Assembly (NCBI RefSeq): GCF_012726235.1
Contig: NZ_JAASAH010000003.1
Location: 372,001 to 436,000 of the forward strand
From: Streptomyces sp. HNM0574
GTDB lineage: Bacteria > Actinomycetota > Actinomycetes > Streptomycetales > Streptomycetaceae
Reading direction: 5' to 3'
Length of the DNA: 64,000 bases
The notes under the pieces are model-generated. The model was not told where the DNA came from and did not search any database. It saw only the letters and a program-made list of their open reading frames with translations. Within the stretch, counting starts at the first letter, position 1, and each line of letters opens with the position of its first letter. Shown piece after piece: positions 43,568 to 54,713 of this stretch. Position numbers and translations under genes: made by a program.

Positions 43568-44067
43568 CTTCCGGCTCCTGGGTGGGGATTGGTACCGCAC
43601 TGCCCTGAGTGTCCCCACGTATGCCCGCGTACGGCGCAGAACAACAAAGCGATCCGGTAACGGCTCACGATCGTCGCGGCCAGGCGATTCCGGGCCGCGA
43701 CGCTCCACTATAGGAAGGCCGGGAGCACGGCGACGACGCTGCTCCCGGCCTTCCACGGCACCCGCACGGCCGTACGGAGTTCAGGGTGCCGTCACCGTAT
43801 ATCGGTGCCGTGGCGTCCACGTTGCGGGAATGTCACGGCGTTTGACGCTCACTTATGCGGCTATGCCCGCTGTTCCGGAACGATGTCAAGCACGCGCTGA
43901 CCTCGATCTGCGAAACCTTCGCTCAAGATGCTCCCGAAGTCCGCACGCCGTCTCCGGAACCTCTTGACTGCCCACTTATTCACTTGCAAAAGTCCGCTCA
44001 ACCCACGGCACGCACCGAAGCCAACTAACCGGGTACCGGCGAGACTTGAGCGCGGGGGCACAACGTA
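43568..44067. promoter_or_regulatory. Control region of first peptide transporter operon
   Basis: A 500-base gap without a gene. It holds a strong hairpin (43713-43754) and two related boxes, TTGAC followed after three or four bases by CACTTAT (43842-43856 and 43964-43979), 122 bases apart. The second includes a TTGACT that could be a -35. AT content rises toward the operon. No clear -10 was found. Confidence 0.5.
43713..43754. terminator. Orphan terminator-like hairpin
   Basis: A perfect 15-base stem (43713-43727 with 43740-43754) and a 12-base loop lie between two divergent genes, where no transcript would be expected to end. It may block antisense read-through or act in the leader of the membrane protein gene. 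Confidence 0.6.
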
Positions 44068-45105
44068 ATGACGAGTACTTCCCAGGCTGCGGAAGCCGGG
44101 ACCGGCACGACGGGTCCCGGGGACGACGGCCCGAAGGCACCGGACGGCAAGGGAACCGACGCCGGTCTGGTGGGCCGCTCACCCGGCCAGCTGATGTGGG
44201 CGCGCTTCAAGCGTGACCGCACGGGCGTGATCTCGGCCTGTGTGGTGCTCTTCTTCTTCCTGGTCGCGGCGCTCGCCCCGGTCCTGTCCTGGCTGTACGG
44301 CAAGGACCCGTACACCCGGTACGGCCAGACGCAGCCGGGCCTGCTGAACGCGAACGGCTACCCGATCAAGCCCAACGGGGGCATCGACGGCGAGTTCTGG
44401 TTCGGCCTCGAACCGGGCCTGGGCCGGGACGTGTTCATGCAGCTCGTCTACGGCATGCGGACGTCGCTGACGCTCGCCGTGCTCATCACGGTGCTGTCCG
44501 TCCTCACCGCCATCGTCATCGGCGTCTCCGCCGGCTACTTCGGCGGGAAGATCGACTACGCGCTGGGCCGGCTGACCGACCTGATGATGTCGTTCCCCAA
44601 CCAGCTCTTCTTCGTCGCCTTCACCCCCGTCGTGATGGCCCTCTTCGTCGACCCGCAGGACGAGATGCCCACCTGGCTGCGCGCCTGTGTGCTGGTCTAC
44701 GTGATGTGGCTGCTCGGCTGGATGACGCTGGCGCGGCTGCTGCGCGGACAGGTGCTGTCCCTGCGCGAGCGGGAGTTCATCGAGGCGGCGAAGGTGGCGG
44801 GCACCCCGCCCTGGCGGATCATCCGCAAGGAGCTGCTGCCCAACGTCGTCACGCCGATCCTCGTGCAGTCGACGTACATGCTGCCGAACTTCGTGACCGG
44901 TATCGCCGGACTGTCCTTCCTGGGTGTCGGCATGCAGGAGCCGGTGCCGGACTGGGGCCGGATGTTCGCGACCGGCGCGAAGGTCTACCAGAGCGACCTC
45001 ACCTACATGTTCTTCCCCGGCGGCGCGATGGTCATCTTCATCGTCGCGTTCAACCTGCTCGGTGACTCCGTCAGGGACGCCTTCGACCCCAAGTCGGGCC
45101 GCTGA
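44068..45105 (+). CDS. Oligopeptide ABC transporter permease (DppC/OppC type)
   Basis: A 345-residue inner-membrane channel subunit. After a 35-residue disordered start it has six membrane helices and the EAA loop (EAAKVAGTPPWRIIRKELLPN split by the helix turn) that docks the ATPases. An extended extracytoplasmic segment follows helix 1 (DPYTRYGQ...). It is the first gene of a five-gene operon ordered permease, binding protein, permease, ATPase, ATPase, which is the published order of S. coelicolor bldKABCDE. The assignment as bldKA is tempting but unproved. Confidence 0.9.
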   Translation: MTSTSQAAEAGTGTTGPGDDGPKAPDGKGTDAGLVGRSPGQLMWARFKRDRTGVISACVVLFFFLVAALAPVLSWLYGKDPYTRYGQTQPGLLNANGYPIKPNGGIDGEFWFGLEPGLGRDVFMQLVYGMRTSLTLAVLITVLSVLTAIVIGVSAGYFGGKIDYALGRLTDLMMSFPNQLFFVAFTPVVMALFVDPQDEMPTWLRACVLVYVMWLLGWMTLARLLRGQVLSLREREFIEAAKVAGTPPWRIIRKELLPNVVTPILVQSTYMLPNFVTGIAGLSFLGVGMQEPVPDWGRMFATGAKVYQSDLTYMFFPGGAMVIFIVAFNLLGDSVRDAFDPKSGR

Positions 45106-45242
45106 GGGCCGAGTCGGGCCGGTGAGGGGCCGTACGGCCCGCCACCGGCCGCACGGGCAGGACGAGCCGAGGGTGCTGCCACCCCGGCGCCGCACGAGTC
45201 TCAGGCAGCGACGGACAACCGACAGGCAGGTGCTACACGACC

Positions 45243-47036
45243 ATGAGCTCAGTGACGAAGCGCAAAACCCGCGCCGCCGCCGCGGCGCTGACCTCGGGAG
45301 TGCTCCTCCTGACCGCGTGCAGCAGCGGCGGGGGCGGCGGCGAGGGCGACGTCGGCAAGGACGACGCCAAGCGCCAGCAGGTGGAGTACGACTTCGGTGA
45401 CAGCAAGGCGTCGACGGGCCCGGCGAAGGCCGTCAAGGGCGCCCGCAAGGGCGGCGAGCTCACCGTGTACCAGCGCGACAGCTTCGCCCACCTCGACCCG
45501 GCGCAGATGTACGTCAGCGACGAGGGCTCGATGTCGACCCTCATCCACCGCCGGCTGACCAGCTACAAGCGCGACGACTCCGGCCACTACACCGTCGTCG
45601 GCGACCTGGCCGAGAACAGCGGCAAGCCCTCCGACGGCGGCAAGACCTGGACGTACAAGCTCAAGAAGGGGGTGAAGTGGGAGGACGGCTCGCCCATCAC
45701 CTCGAAGGACCTGCGGCACACCTTCGAGCGGCAGTTCGCCGACTTCATCTCCGAGGGCCCGATCTTCATCCAGCAGTGGCTGGCCGGTACCAACGGCACG
45801 GACTACCGCAAGCTCCTCAAGGGCGGCCCGTACGAGGGCAAGCACCTGCCGGACGACATCCTGGAGACCCCGGACGACCGCACCATCGTCTTCCACTTCA
45901 AGAAGCCGGTCCCGGACCTGCCCTACGCGCTGGGCATGGCCGGGTACAGCATCGTCCAGGAGAAGGGCGACACGAAGCAGAAGTACGACAAGAAGCCGGT
46001 GACCTCGGGGCCGTACAAGATCGCCTCGTTCAAGTCCGGCAAGAGCATGCGGCTGGTCCGCAACCCCGAGTGGGACCCGGAGACGGACCCGGTGCGGCAC
46101 CAGTACGTGGACGCCTTCAACATCAAGTTCGGGGTGTCCTTCGAGGACTCCACCAAGCGCCTGGTCTCCGACAGCCAGGAGAACCAGACGGCGTTCAGCT
46201 TCACCAACCAGGTCGACGCGTCCAACATGCAGAACGTGCGCAACGACCCGGAGGTCAAGAAGCGTTCGGTCTCCGGCTACCAGCCGTACGTCGGCAAGGT
46301 CGCCTTCAACATGGACCGGCTGAAGGACAAGAAGGTCCGTGAGGCCATCGCGTACGCGCTGCCCTCGCAGTCGCTGATCTCCGCCTTCGGCGGCGCCGGT
46401 GGCGGCGAGCCCGCGGGCAACTACATCAGCCCGACCGTCGCGGGCCACAAGCCGACCGACCCGTACGGGAAGATCAAGAACCCGCAGGGCGACGTCAAGA
46501 AGGCGAAGAAGCTGCTGAAGGAGGCCGGCAAGACCGGCATGAAGCTGACCTTCGCCTACCAGAACGCCCCGGAGTGGCAGCAGTTCGTCGTCGCCGCGGC
46601 CGACAACCTGGAGAAGGCCGGCTTCAACGTCCAGAAGAAGGACGTCATCGCCGACACCTGGTACGACCAGATCGGCAAGGTCGACAACGACTACGACATG
46701 TACCACGCGTCCTGGGGCGCCGACTGGCCGAGCGCGAGCACCGTCCTCCCGCCGACCCTGGACGGCCGCCAGGTGCAGGACGGTTCGCCGAACTACTCGC
46801 ACTACGACAACCCCGAGGTCAACAAGGAGATCGACCGCATCTCCCAGATGACCGACCGGGACAAGGCCGCCGACGAGTGGATGAAGCTCTCGGACAAGAT
46901 CCTCAAGGAGGACCTGCCCGAGATCCCGCTCATGTACTACAAGCAGATCCAGCTGCACGGTTCGAAGGTCGGCGGGGTCGTGCTCAACGACGTCATCAGC
47001 GCCATCGACCCGACCCAGGTGTACGTCAAGAAGTAG
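45243..47036 (+). CDS. Peptide-binding lipoprotein of ABC transporter (SBP family 5)
   Basis: A 597-residue external peptide-binding protein. The signal has a lipobox LTAC with Cys26, followed by a Ser/Gly linker. Family-5 features are the N-terminal RNPEWDPETDPVRHQYVDAFNI region, LTVYQRDSFAHLDPAQMY, and the C-terminal LKEDLPEIPLMYYK. It catches oligopeptides outside the cell and hands them to the permeases. By place in the operon it would be the BldKB counterpart, and BldKB imports an extracellular signal needed for aerial growth. There is no terminator visible in the flanking gaps of 137 and 143 bases. Confidence 0.92.
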   Translation: MSSVTKRKTRAAAAALTSGVLLLTACSSGGGGGEGDVGKDDAKRQQVEYDFGDSKASTGPAKAVKGARKGGELTVYQRDSFAHLDPAQMYVSDEGSMSTLIHRRLTSYKRDDSGHYTVVGDLAENSGKPSDGGKTWTYKLKKGVKWEDGSPITSKDLRHTFERQFADFISEGPIFIQQWLAGTNGTDYRKLLKGGPYEGKHLPDDILETPDDRTIVFHFKKPVPDLPYALGMAGYSIVQEKGDTKQKYDKKPVTSGPYKIASFKSGKSMRLVRNPEWDPETDPVRHQYVDAFNIKFGVSFEDSTKRLVSDSQENQTAFSFTNQVDASNMQNVRNDPEVKKRSVSGYQPYVGKVAFNMDRLKDKKVREAIAYALPSQSLISAFGGAGGGEPAGNYISPTVAGHKPTDPYGKIKNPQGDVKKAKKLLKEAGKTGMKLTFAYQNAPEWQQFVVAAADNLEKAGFNVQKKDVIADTWYDQIGKVDNDYDMYHASWGADWPSASTVLPPTLDGRQVQDGSPNYSHYDNPEVNKEIDRISQMTDRDKAADEWMKLSDKILKEDLPEIPLMYYKQIQLHGSKVGGVVLNDVISAIDPTQVYVKK

Positions 47037-47179
47037 CCGGCGCCCGCCGGTCCCGGGGCGGCACGTCCCGCCCCGGGACCGGCGGAGCACGTCAGGCCCG
47101 CCCCGCCGGGCGGGCCCGCGCGCCCTGACCGCCGCGCCCCCACCACGACTTGGCCGCCCCACGAGAGCTGCGAACTGCC

Positions 47180-48157
47180 ATGCTTCGATTTCTCACCCGC
47201 CGCTTCGCCGGCGCGATCGTGATCCTGCTGGTCATCAGCGCGGTCACGTTCTTCCTCTTCTACGCCGTGCCCCGCGATCCGGCGATGCTCGCGTGCGGCA
47301 AGAACTGCACCCCCGACGCCCTTGAGGTCATCCGCAAGAGCATGGGGATCGACAAGCCGGTTCCTCAGCAGTACCTCGACTTCATGGTCGGCATCTTCCA
47401 GGGCCGCGACTTCGCCCAGGGCCCGTGCAACGCGCCCTGCTTCGGCTACTCCTTCGCGAGCCAGGACCCGGTCTGGGAGACCATCCTCGACCGCTTCCCG
47501 ACGACCGTCTCGCTGACCCTCGGCGGCGCCGCCGTCTTCCTCTTCATCGGTCTCGGCGCGGGCATGCTCGCCGCCTGGAAGAAGGGTTCGCTGCTGGACA
47601 AGGTGGCCAGCACCGGTTCCCTGGTGCTGAGTTCGCTCCAGATCTACTTCATCGGCCCGCTCGCGCTGGCGCTGTTCGTCTACAACCTGAACCTGCTGGA
47701 CCAGCCCAAGTACGTGCCGATCACCCAGGATCCGGCGGGCTGGTTCATGGGGCTGCTCATCCCCTGGTGCGTCATCCAGATCATCTTCACCGCCAACTAC
47801 ACGCGTCTGTCCCGCTCCTCGATGATCGAGCAGCTCCAGGAGGACCACGTACGGACGGCCAAGGCGAAGGGCATGTCGTCCAGGACGGTGTTCTTCCGCT
47901 ACGCCTGGCGCGGCTCGCTGATCCCGATCGTCACGATCTTCGGCGTCGACATGGGCTCGCTGATCGGCGGCGCGATGATCACCGAGTGGACGTTCTCGCT
48001 GCCGGGGATCGGACGCCTGGCCGTGGAGTCCGTGCAGAACACGGACCTGCCGATGGTGATGGGCGTGATGCTCTTCTCCGCCTTCTTCATCATCTTCTTC
48101 AACGTCATCGTGGACGCCGCCTACGCGTTCATCGACCCGCGCGTACGCCTCTCCTAG
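47180..48157 (+). CDS. Oligopeptide ABC transporter permease (DppB/OppB type)
   Basis: A 325-residue membrane subunit with the DppB start (LRFLTRRFAGAIVILLVI), six membrane helices and an EAA-type loop (TAKAKGMSSRTVFFRYAWRG). An insert with paired cysteines follows the first helix (CGKNC, then CNAPC), unlike most DppB proteins; these cysteines would lie outside and could form disulfides. ATG 47180 is preferred to TTG 47150, though the ribosome site is weak. It pairs with the DppC-type permease two genes upstream. Confidence 0.92.
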   Translation: MLRFLTRRFAGAIVILLVISAVTFFLFYAVPRDPAMLACGKNCTPDALEVIRKSMGIDKPVPQQYLDFMVGIFQGRDFAQGPCNAPCFGYSFASQDPVWETILDRFPTTVSLTLGGAAVFLFIGLGAGMLAAWKKGSLLDKVASTGSLVLSSLQIYFIGPLALALFVYNLNLLDQPKYVPITQDPAGWFMGLLIPWCVIQIIFTANYTRLSRSSMIEQLQEDHVRTAKAKGMSSRTVFFRYAWRGSLIPIVTIFGVDMGSLIGGAMITEWTFSLPGIGRLAVESVQNTDLPMVMGVMLFSAFFIIFFNVIVDAAYAFIDPRVRLS

Positions 48158-48166
48158 GAGCACCAG

Positions 48167-49237
48167 TTGAGCACCCCGACCAAGGAAGCGGACGTTCCCG
48201 GGCCGCGCGAGGCGGACTCCGGCGGCGCGTTCCTCTCCGTACGCGACCTGCGCGTGCGCTTCGACACCGAGGACGGCACGGTCAAGGCCGTCGACGGGCT
48301 CACCTTCGACCTGGAGCGCGGGAAGACGCTCGGGATCGTCGGCGAGTCCGGCTCCGGCAAGTCCGTCACGAACCTGTCGATCCTGGGCCTGCACAACCCC
48401 AGGACGACCGAGGTCACCGGCGAGATCGTGCTGGACGGCCAGGAGTTGACGCGGGCCCGCGAGAAGCAGCTGGAGACGCTGCGCGGCAACAAGATGGCGA
48501 TGATCTTCCAGGATCCGCTGACCGCGCTCTCGCCGTACTACACCGTCGGCCGCCAGATCGCCGAGCCGTACCGCAAGCACCTGGGCGTCTCCAAGCGGGA
48601 GGCGCACCTGCGGGCCGCCGAGATGCTCGACAAGGTCGGCATCCCCAACGCCAAGCTGCGGGTGAACGACTATCCGCACCAGTTCAGCGGCGGCATGCGC
48701 CAGCGCGCGATGATCGCCATGGCGCTGGTGTGCAACCCCGACCTGCTGATCGCCGACGAGCCGACCACGGCCCTCGACGTCACCGTCCAGGCGCAGATCC
48801 TCGACCTGCTCAAGGACCTCCAGCAGGAGTTCGGTTCGGCGATCATCTTCATCACCCACGACCTCGGGGTGATCGCCAACGTCGCCGACGACATCCTCGT
48901 GATGTACGGCGGCCGGGCCGTCGAACGCGGCAGCGTGCGCGAGGTGCTGCGCTCACCGCAACACCCGTACACCTGGGGCCTGTTGAGCTCCATGCCCCGG
49001 CTGAACAGCAACGTCGACGAGACGCTCAACCCGATCCACGGCACCCCGCCCAGCCTGCTCAACCCGCCGCCGGGCTGCCCCTTCCACCCGCGCTGCGAGC
49101 AGAAGGACCAGGTCACCGGCGCCGCCTGCGACGGCGAGCGCCCGGCGCTGCCCGAGGGGCGCGGCGCGGCCTGCCATCTGACGGCGGAGCAGAAGCAGTC
49201 CATCTTCATCGAGCAGATCAAGCCCCGGCTCGTCTAG
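48167..49237 (+). CDS. Peptide ABC transporter ATPase (DppD/OppD type)
   Basis: A 356-residue ATPase. Walker [10 protein letters not shown]-loop [10 protein letters not shown], signature FSGGMRQRA, Walker [13 protein letters not shown] and H-loop FITHDLG are all present, with the C-terminal oligopeptide domain and its cysteine cluster ([10 protein letters not shown]...C). The TTG start has a TAGGAG site just before it and lies nine bases after the permease stop, so translation is coupled within the operon. Confidence 0.93.
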   Translation: MSTPTKEADVPGPREADSGGAFLSVRDLRVRFDTEDGTVKAVDGLTFDLERGKTLGIVGESGSGKSVTNLSILGLHNPRTTEVTGEIVLDGQELTRAREKQLETLRGNKMAMIFQDPLTALSPYYTVGRQIAEPYRKHLGVSKREAHLRAAEMLDKVGIPNAKLRVNDYPHQFSGGMRQRAMIAMALVCNPDLLIADEPTTALDVTVQAQILDLLKDLQQEFGSAIIFITHDLGVIANVADDILVMYGGRAVERGSVREVLRSPQHPYTWGLLSSMPRLNSNVDETLNPIHGTPPSLLNPPPGCPFHPRCEQKDQVTGAACDGERPALPEGRGAACHLTAEQKQSIFIEQIKPRLV

Positions 49238-49261
49238 GCCGAGGCTGGGGAGAGACACACC

Positions 49262-50359
<1,098 letters not shown>

Positions 50360-50667
50360 GCGCCCCGTCGGGGGGCGCGGGGAACTGCGCGAACGGCCAC
50401 GGCGTACGGGGTGGTCCGGTGACGGCAGTCGGGCACCCCGCGCCGTGGAAAGGGGCGCGGGGAACTGCGCGACCAGCCACGGCGTACGGGGTGGCCGACG
50501 ACGGCGATTGAGCACCCCGCGCCGTGGCTGAGGCGCTGCGCTTGCCAGCCCTGCGCCTACGGCGCAGACCTCCCAAGCGGGGCGGGTCCGCGAAAAGGGG
50601 CGCGGGGAACTGCGCGAAAACCCCAGCCCCGACACACCCGCGCCCCGCGACGGACCCCCGGAAGCCC
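50360..50667. repeat. Right cluster of dispersed intergenic repeat
   Basis: A 308-base convergent gap packed with repeats. Three copies of the 21-mer aggggcgcggggaactgcgc-g (50371-50391, 50451-50471, 50596-50616) are in the orientation opposite to the copies at 42.1-42.3 kb. A shared gccacggcgtacggggtgg segment occurs twice (near 50396 and 50477). The segment at 50533-50583 is the inverted partner of 42199-42250. No clear terminator or gene is seen. Confidence 0.82.
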
Positions 50668-51792
50668 CTACTCGCCGTCCCCCGACGGCAACTCCCCCGC
50701 GAAGTGGCAGGCCGACGGATGCCGCGCCGGCCCGGCGACGTGCTCGAACCCCTCCGGCACCACCAGCGCCGGATCCTCCACCACACACCGCTGCTGCGCC
50801 TTCCAGCACCGCGTCCGGAAGTGGCAGCCGGACGGCGGATCCGCGGGCGAGGGCACGTCCCCCTCCAGCACGATCCGCGTCCGCGCCTCCCCCGCCACCG
50901 GGTCCGGCACCGGCACCGCCGACAGCAGCGCCTGCGTGTAGGGGTGCGTGGGGTGTTCGTAGATCTCGCTCTCGCTGCCGATCTCGACGATCCGCCCGAG
51001 GTACATCACGCCGACCCGGTCGGAGATGTGCCGGACGACGGACAGGTCGTGCGCGATGAAGATGTAGCTCAGGTCGAACTCGTCCTGGAGCCGCTCCATC
51101 AGATTGACGACCTGCGCCTGGACGGACACGTCCAGCGCCGAGACCGGCTCGTCCGCGACGATCACCTCGGGCCGCAGCGCCAGCCCGCGCGCGATCCCGA
51201 TCCGCTGCCGCTGCCCGCCGCTGAACTGGTGCGGATACCGGTTGATGTACTCCGGGTTGAGGCCGACGACCTCCAGCAGCTCCCGCACCCGCCGCCGCCG
51301 GTCCCCCTTGGGTGCGACCTCGGGGTGGATGTCGTACGGCTCACCGATGATGTCGCCGACCGTCATCCTCGGGTTGAGCGAGGTGTACGGGTCCTGGAAG
51401 ACCATCTGGATGTTGCGGCGTACGGCCTTGAGCGCCTTGCCCGAGAGCCCGGTGATGTCCTCGCCCTTGTAGCGGATCTCCCCCGAGGTCGGCTTCTCCA
51501 GGTGTGTGACGAGCTTGGCGACGGTCGACTTGCCGCAGCCGGACTCGCCGACGAGCCCGAGCGTCTCCCCCCGCCCCAGCGTGAAGGACACCCCGTCGAC
51601 GGCCTTGACGGCGCCGACCTGCCGCTTGAGCACGATGCCCTGGGTGAGCGGGAAGTGCTTGACCAGATCGCGTACTTCGAGGATCGGCTCCGCGCCCGCG
51701 AGCACGTTCTCGCCGCGGCTCTCGGCCGGCAGGGCCCGCGCGGCGCCGTCCCCGATGCGGGTCTCGCCGCGGCCCGTCGCGTCACGGTGCAT
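50668..51792 (-). CDS. Peptide ABC transporter ATPase (DppF/OppF type), second system
   Basis: A 374-residue ATPase with all motifs: [46 protein letters not shown], and H-loop IAHDLSVV, plus the cysteine-bearing C-terminus ([10 protein letters not shown]). It has a 30-residue N-terminal extension over its partner. It is the last gene of a second five-gene operon read right to left. Its ATG overlaps the stop of the DppD-type gene by 11 bases. Confidence 0.93.
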   Translation of the reverse strand: MHRDATGRGETRIGDGAARALPAESRGENVLAGAEPILEVRDLVKHFPLTQGIVLKRQVGAVKAVDGVSFTLGRGETLGLVGESGCGKSTVAKLVTHLEKPTSGEIRYKGEDITGLSGKALKAVRRNIQMVFQDPYTSLNPRMTVGDIIGEPYDIHPEVAPKGDRRRRVRELLEVVGLNPEYINRYPHQFSGGQRQRIGIARGLALRPEVIVADEPVSALDVSVQAQVVNLMERLQDEFDLSYIFIAHDLSVVRHISDRVGVMYLGRIVEIGSESEIYEHPTHPYTQALLSAVPVPDPVAGEARTRIVLEGDVPSPADPPSGCHFRTRCWKAQQRCVVEDPALVVPEGFEHVAGPARHPSACHFAGELPSGDGE

Positions 51793-52762
51793 CGGGCATC
51801 TCCTTCCAGAAGTGGCAGGCGCTGCTGCGTCCCGGGCCGACCTCGTACAGCGGCGGTTCCTCCACGCGGCAGCGTTCCCTGGCCATCGGGCAGCGGGGGT
51901 TGAAGGCGCAGCCGGGCGGGATCGCGAGCAGGCTGGGCGGCAGGCCCTTGATGGCGTTGAGCTGCTGCCCCTTCTGGTCGACGCGCGGGATCGAGTCGAG
52001 CAGGCCCTTGGTGTACGGGTGCGCGGGCGCCCGGTACAGCTCGCGGACGGGCGCGTTCTCGACGATCCGGCCCGCGTACATCACGGCGATCTTGTCGGCG
52101 ACGTCGGCGACGACCCCGAGGTCGTGGGTGATGAGGATCAGCCCCATCCGGTACTCCCGCTGGAGGTCCGCGAGCAGCTCCATCACCTGTGCCTGGACGG
52201 TCACGTCGAGCGCGGTCGTCGGCTCGTCCGCGATGATCAGGCGGGGTTCCAGCGCGAGCGCCATCGCGATCATGATGCGCTGCCGCATGCCGCCGCTGAA
52301 CTGGTGCGGGTAGTCGTCCACCCGCTTCGCGGAGCCGGGGATGTGGACGCGGTCCATGAGTTCGACGGCCTTGGCCCTGGCCTCTTTCCGGGAGGCGCCG
52401 CGGTGCACCCGGTACATCTCACCGAGCTGGTAGCCCACGCTCAGTACGGGGTTGAGGGCGGAGAGCGCGTCCTGGAAGATCATCGCCATCCGCGCGCCGC
52501 GTACCTTGCGCCGCGCCTCCTCCGGAAGCCGGAGCAGGTCCTCCCCCTCGAAGCGGATCTCGCCGCCGGTGATCCGTCCCGGCGGCATGTCGAGGATGCC
52601 CATCACGGCCTGCGCGGTGACGGACTTGCCGGAGCCGGACTCACCGAGGACGGCCAGCGTCTCGCCCTCGTCGACGGTGTAGCTGACGCCGTTGACGGCC
52701 CGGGCCACCCCGTCCCGGGTGTGGAACGCGACGTGCAGGTCGCGTACGTCGAGCAGGGGCAC
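51782..52762 (-). CDS. Peptide ABC transporter ATPase (DppD/OppD type), second system
   Basis: A 326-residue ATPase: [48 protein letters not shown] and ITHDLGVV, then the cysteine region [10 protein letters not shown]. It sits between the permease (six bases before its start) and the DppF-type gene (overlapping). Operon layout and intact motifs argue for a working importer. Confidence 0.93.
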   Translation of the reverse strand: MPLLDVRDLHVAFHTRDGVARAVNGVSYTVDEGETLAVLGESGSGKSVTAQAVMGILDMPPGRITGGEIRFEGEDLLRLPEEARRKVRGARMAMIFQDALSALNPVLSVGYQLGEMYRVHRGASRKEARAKAVELMDRVHIPGSAKRVDDYPHQFSGGMRQRIMIAMALALEPRLIIADEPTTALDVTVQAQVMELLADLQREYRMGLILITHDLGVVADVADKIAVMYAGRIVENAPVRELYRAPAHPYTKGLLDSIPRVDQKGQQLNAIKGLPPSLLAIPPGCAFNPRCPMARERCRVEEPPLYEVGPGRSSACHFWKEMPDAP

Positions 52763-52768
52763 CTGCGC

Positions 52769-53791
52769 TCACCTCAGCTTGGGATCGAGGGCGTCGCGCA
52801 CGGCGTCGCCGAGCATGATGAAGGCCAGCACGGTGATGCTCAGCGCGGCGGCGGGATAGAGCAGGATGTGCGGCGCGTTGCGGAACTGCATGCCCTGGGA
52901 GGCGTCGGAGATGTCCGCGCCCCAGGACACCGTGGGCGGCTGGAGCCCGACCCCGAGGTAACTGAGCGTCGCCTCGAGGGAGATGTACGTGCCGAGCGCG
53001 ATGGTCGCGGTGACGATGACCGGCGCGACGGCGTTCGGCAGGATGTGCCGCACCAGCATGCGCGCGTTCCCCGCGCCGAGCGCCCGCGCCGCCTGCACGT
53101 AGTCGTTCTGCTTGGCGGAGATGACGGAGCCGCGCGCGATCCTGGCGATCTGCGGCCAGCCGAGCAGCACGATGAAGGAGATCACCGTCCACACCGAGCG
53201 GCTGCCGGTCATGGAGAGGAACACCAGGCCGCCGAGCATGATCGGGATGCCGAAGAAGATGTCGGTGATCCGCGAGAGCACCGCGTCCCACCAGCCGCCG
53301 AAGAAGCCCGCGAGCCCGCCGAGCACGCTGCCGACGAGCGCGACGCCGACGGTGGCGAAGACGCCGACGGTCACCGAGGTGCGCGCCCCGTAGACGACCC
53401 GCGTGTAGACGTCGCAGCCCTGGGTGTCGAAGCCGAACCAGTGACCGGGTTCGGCCGGGTCGAGGGACTTCTCCAGCCGGCAGCTGAGCGGGTCGCGGCT
53501 GGCGATCAGCGAGGGCCACAGCGAGATCAGGACGAGGAAGACGATCAGCAGCCCGGCGATCAGGAAGACCGGGTTGCGGCGCAGGTCGTGCCAGGCGTCC
53601 GACCACAGGCTGCGCGCCCGGCCGCCCGCCGGGGCTCCCCCGGGGCCGCCGGGGCCGGAGGGTCCGGTGGGGCCGGCCGGGGCGCCGAGGCTGCCGCCCT
53701 CGGCGGAGGCGATGTCGAGGGCGCCGCCGGAACCGCCGATCGCGGGCGGGCCGCCGGGGGCCTGCTGGTTCTGCGGCGTGGTGTCACCCAT
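52769..53791 (-). CDS. Peptide ABC transporter permease (DppC/OppC type), second system
   Basis: A 340-residue permease. A long Gly/Pro/Ala-rich cytoplasmic start (residues 1-58) precedes six membrane helices. The EAA loop reads AARALGAGNARMLVRHILPN. It overlaps the DppB-type gene by eight bases, so the two permeases are made together. Unlike the first system, both permease genes are adjacent and follow the binding-protein gene. Confidence 0.92.
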   Translation of the reverse strand: MGDTTPQNQQAPGGPPAIGGSGGALDIASAEGGSLGAPAGPTGPSGPGGPGGAPAGGRARSLWSDAWHDLRRNPVFLIAGLLIVFLVLISLWPSLIASRDPLSCRLEKSLDPAEPGHWFGFDTQGCDVYTRVVYGARTSVTVGVFATVGVALVGSVLGGLAGFFGGWWDAVLSRITDIFFGIPIMLGGLVFLSMTGSRSVWTVISFIVLLGWPQIARIARGSVISAKQNDYVQAARALGAGNARMLVRHILPNAVAPVIVTATIALGTYISLEATLSYLGVGLQPPTVSWGADISDASQGMQFRNAPHILLYPAAALSITVLAFIMLGDAVRDALDPKLR

Positions 53792-54707
53792 AGCGGATCC
53801 TCGGGTCGAGCACGGCGTAGAGGAGGTCGACGAGCAGGTTCGCGAGCAGGAAGACGATCACGAGGATGGTCACGAAGCCGACGACGGTCGGCGAGTTCTG
53901 CCGCACGATGCCCTGCCAGAGCTGGAAGCCGACGCCCTGGATGTTGAAGATGCGTTCGGTGACCAGCGCCCCGGCCATCAGGTTGCCGACGTCCGTGCCG
54001 AGGAAGGTGACCACGGGGATCAGCGAGTTCCGCAGCAGGTGCCGGACGGTCACCCGGCTCCGCGGCAGCCCCTTGGCCACGGCGGTGCGGACGTAGTCGG
54101 CGCGGGCGTTCTCCGCGATCGAGGTGCGCGTCAGCCGGGTGACGTAGGCGAGCGAGACGAGGGCCAGTACCAGCCCGGGGACGATGAGCTGGCCGATCGG
54201 CGCCTCCGGTGTGACGGCCGGCTGGATCCACCCCCACTTCACCCCGAGCAGGAACTGCAGCAGCGTCCCCGTCACGAACGTCGGTACGGAGATGACGACG
54301 AGGGTCAGCATCAGCACCGAGGTGTCGACGGGCCTGCCGCGGCGCAGGCCCGTCAGCACACCGAGGGTGAGGCCGATGACGATCTCGAAGACGATGGCGA
54401 CGATCGCGAGCCGGACGGTGATGGGGAAGGCGGTCCGCATCAGCTCGATGACGGGCTGCCCGTTGAAGGCGTTCCCGAAGTCACCGGTGAAGATGTTGCC
54501 CAGATACAGCACGTACTGCTGCCACACCGGTTTGTCGAGGTTGAATTCCGCGCGGAGCTGCGCCGCCGTCGCCGGGTCGGGGGCCCGGTCGCCGAACATG
54601 GCGTTGACCGGGTCCCCGACCGCGTACACCATTACGAAGATGATCAGCGTGGTCCCGATGAAGACCGGGATCATCTGGAGCAGTCGTCGGATGACGTAGC
54701 GCCCCAC
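53784..54707 (-). CDS. Peptide ABC transporter permease (DppB/OppB type), second system
   Basis: A 307-residue permease with the classic GRYVIRRLLQMIPVFIGTT start, six helices and an EAA loop (TAVAKGLPRSRVTVRHLLRNS). No cysteine insert is present, in contrast to the DppB of the first system. It starts six bases after the binding-protein gene. Confidence 0.92.
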   Translation of the reverse strand: MGRYVIRRLLQMIPVFIGTTLIIFVMVYAVGDPVNAMFGDRAPDPATAAQLRAEFNLDKPVWQQYVLYLGNIFTGDFGNAFNGQPVIELMRTAFPITVRLAIVAIVFEIVIGLTLGVLTGLRRGRPVDTSVLMLTLVVISVPTFVTGTLLQFLLGVKWGWIQPAVTPEAPIGQLIVPGLVLALVSLAYVTRLTRTSIAENARADYVRTAVAKGLPRSRVTVRHLLRNSLIPVVTFLGTDVGNLMAGALVTERIFNIQGVGFQLWQGIVRQNSPTVVGFVTILVIVFLLANLLVDLLYAVLDPRIRYG

Positions 54708-54713
54708 GTGTCG

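Noticed and set aside
51506..53947. 813-codon plus-strand frame across the second transporter
   Set aside because: Antisense to three intact ABC genes with full motifs.
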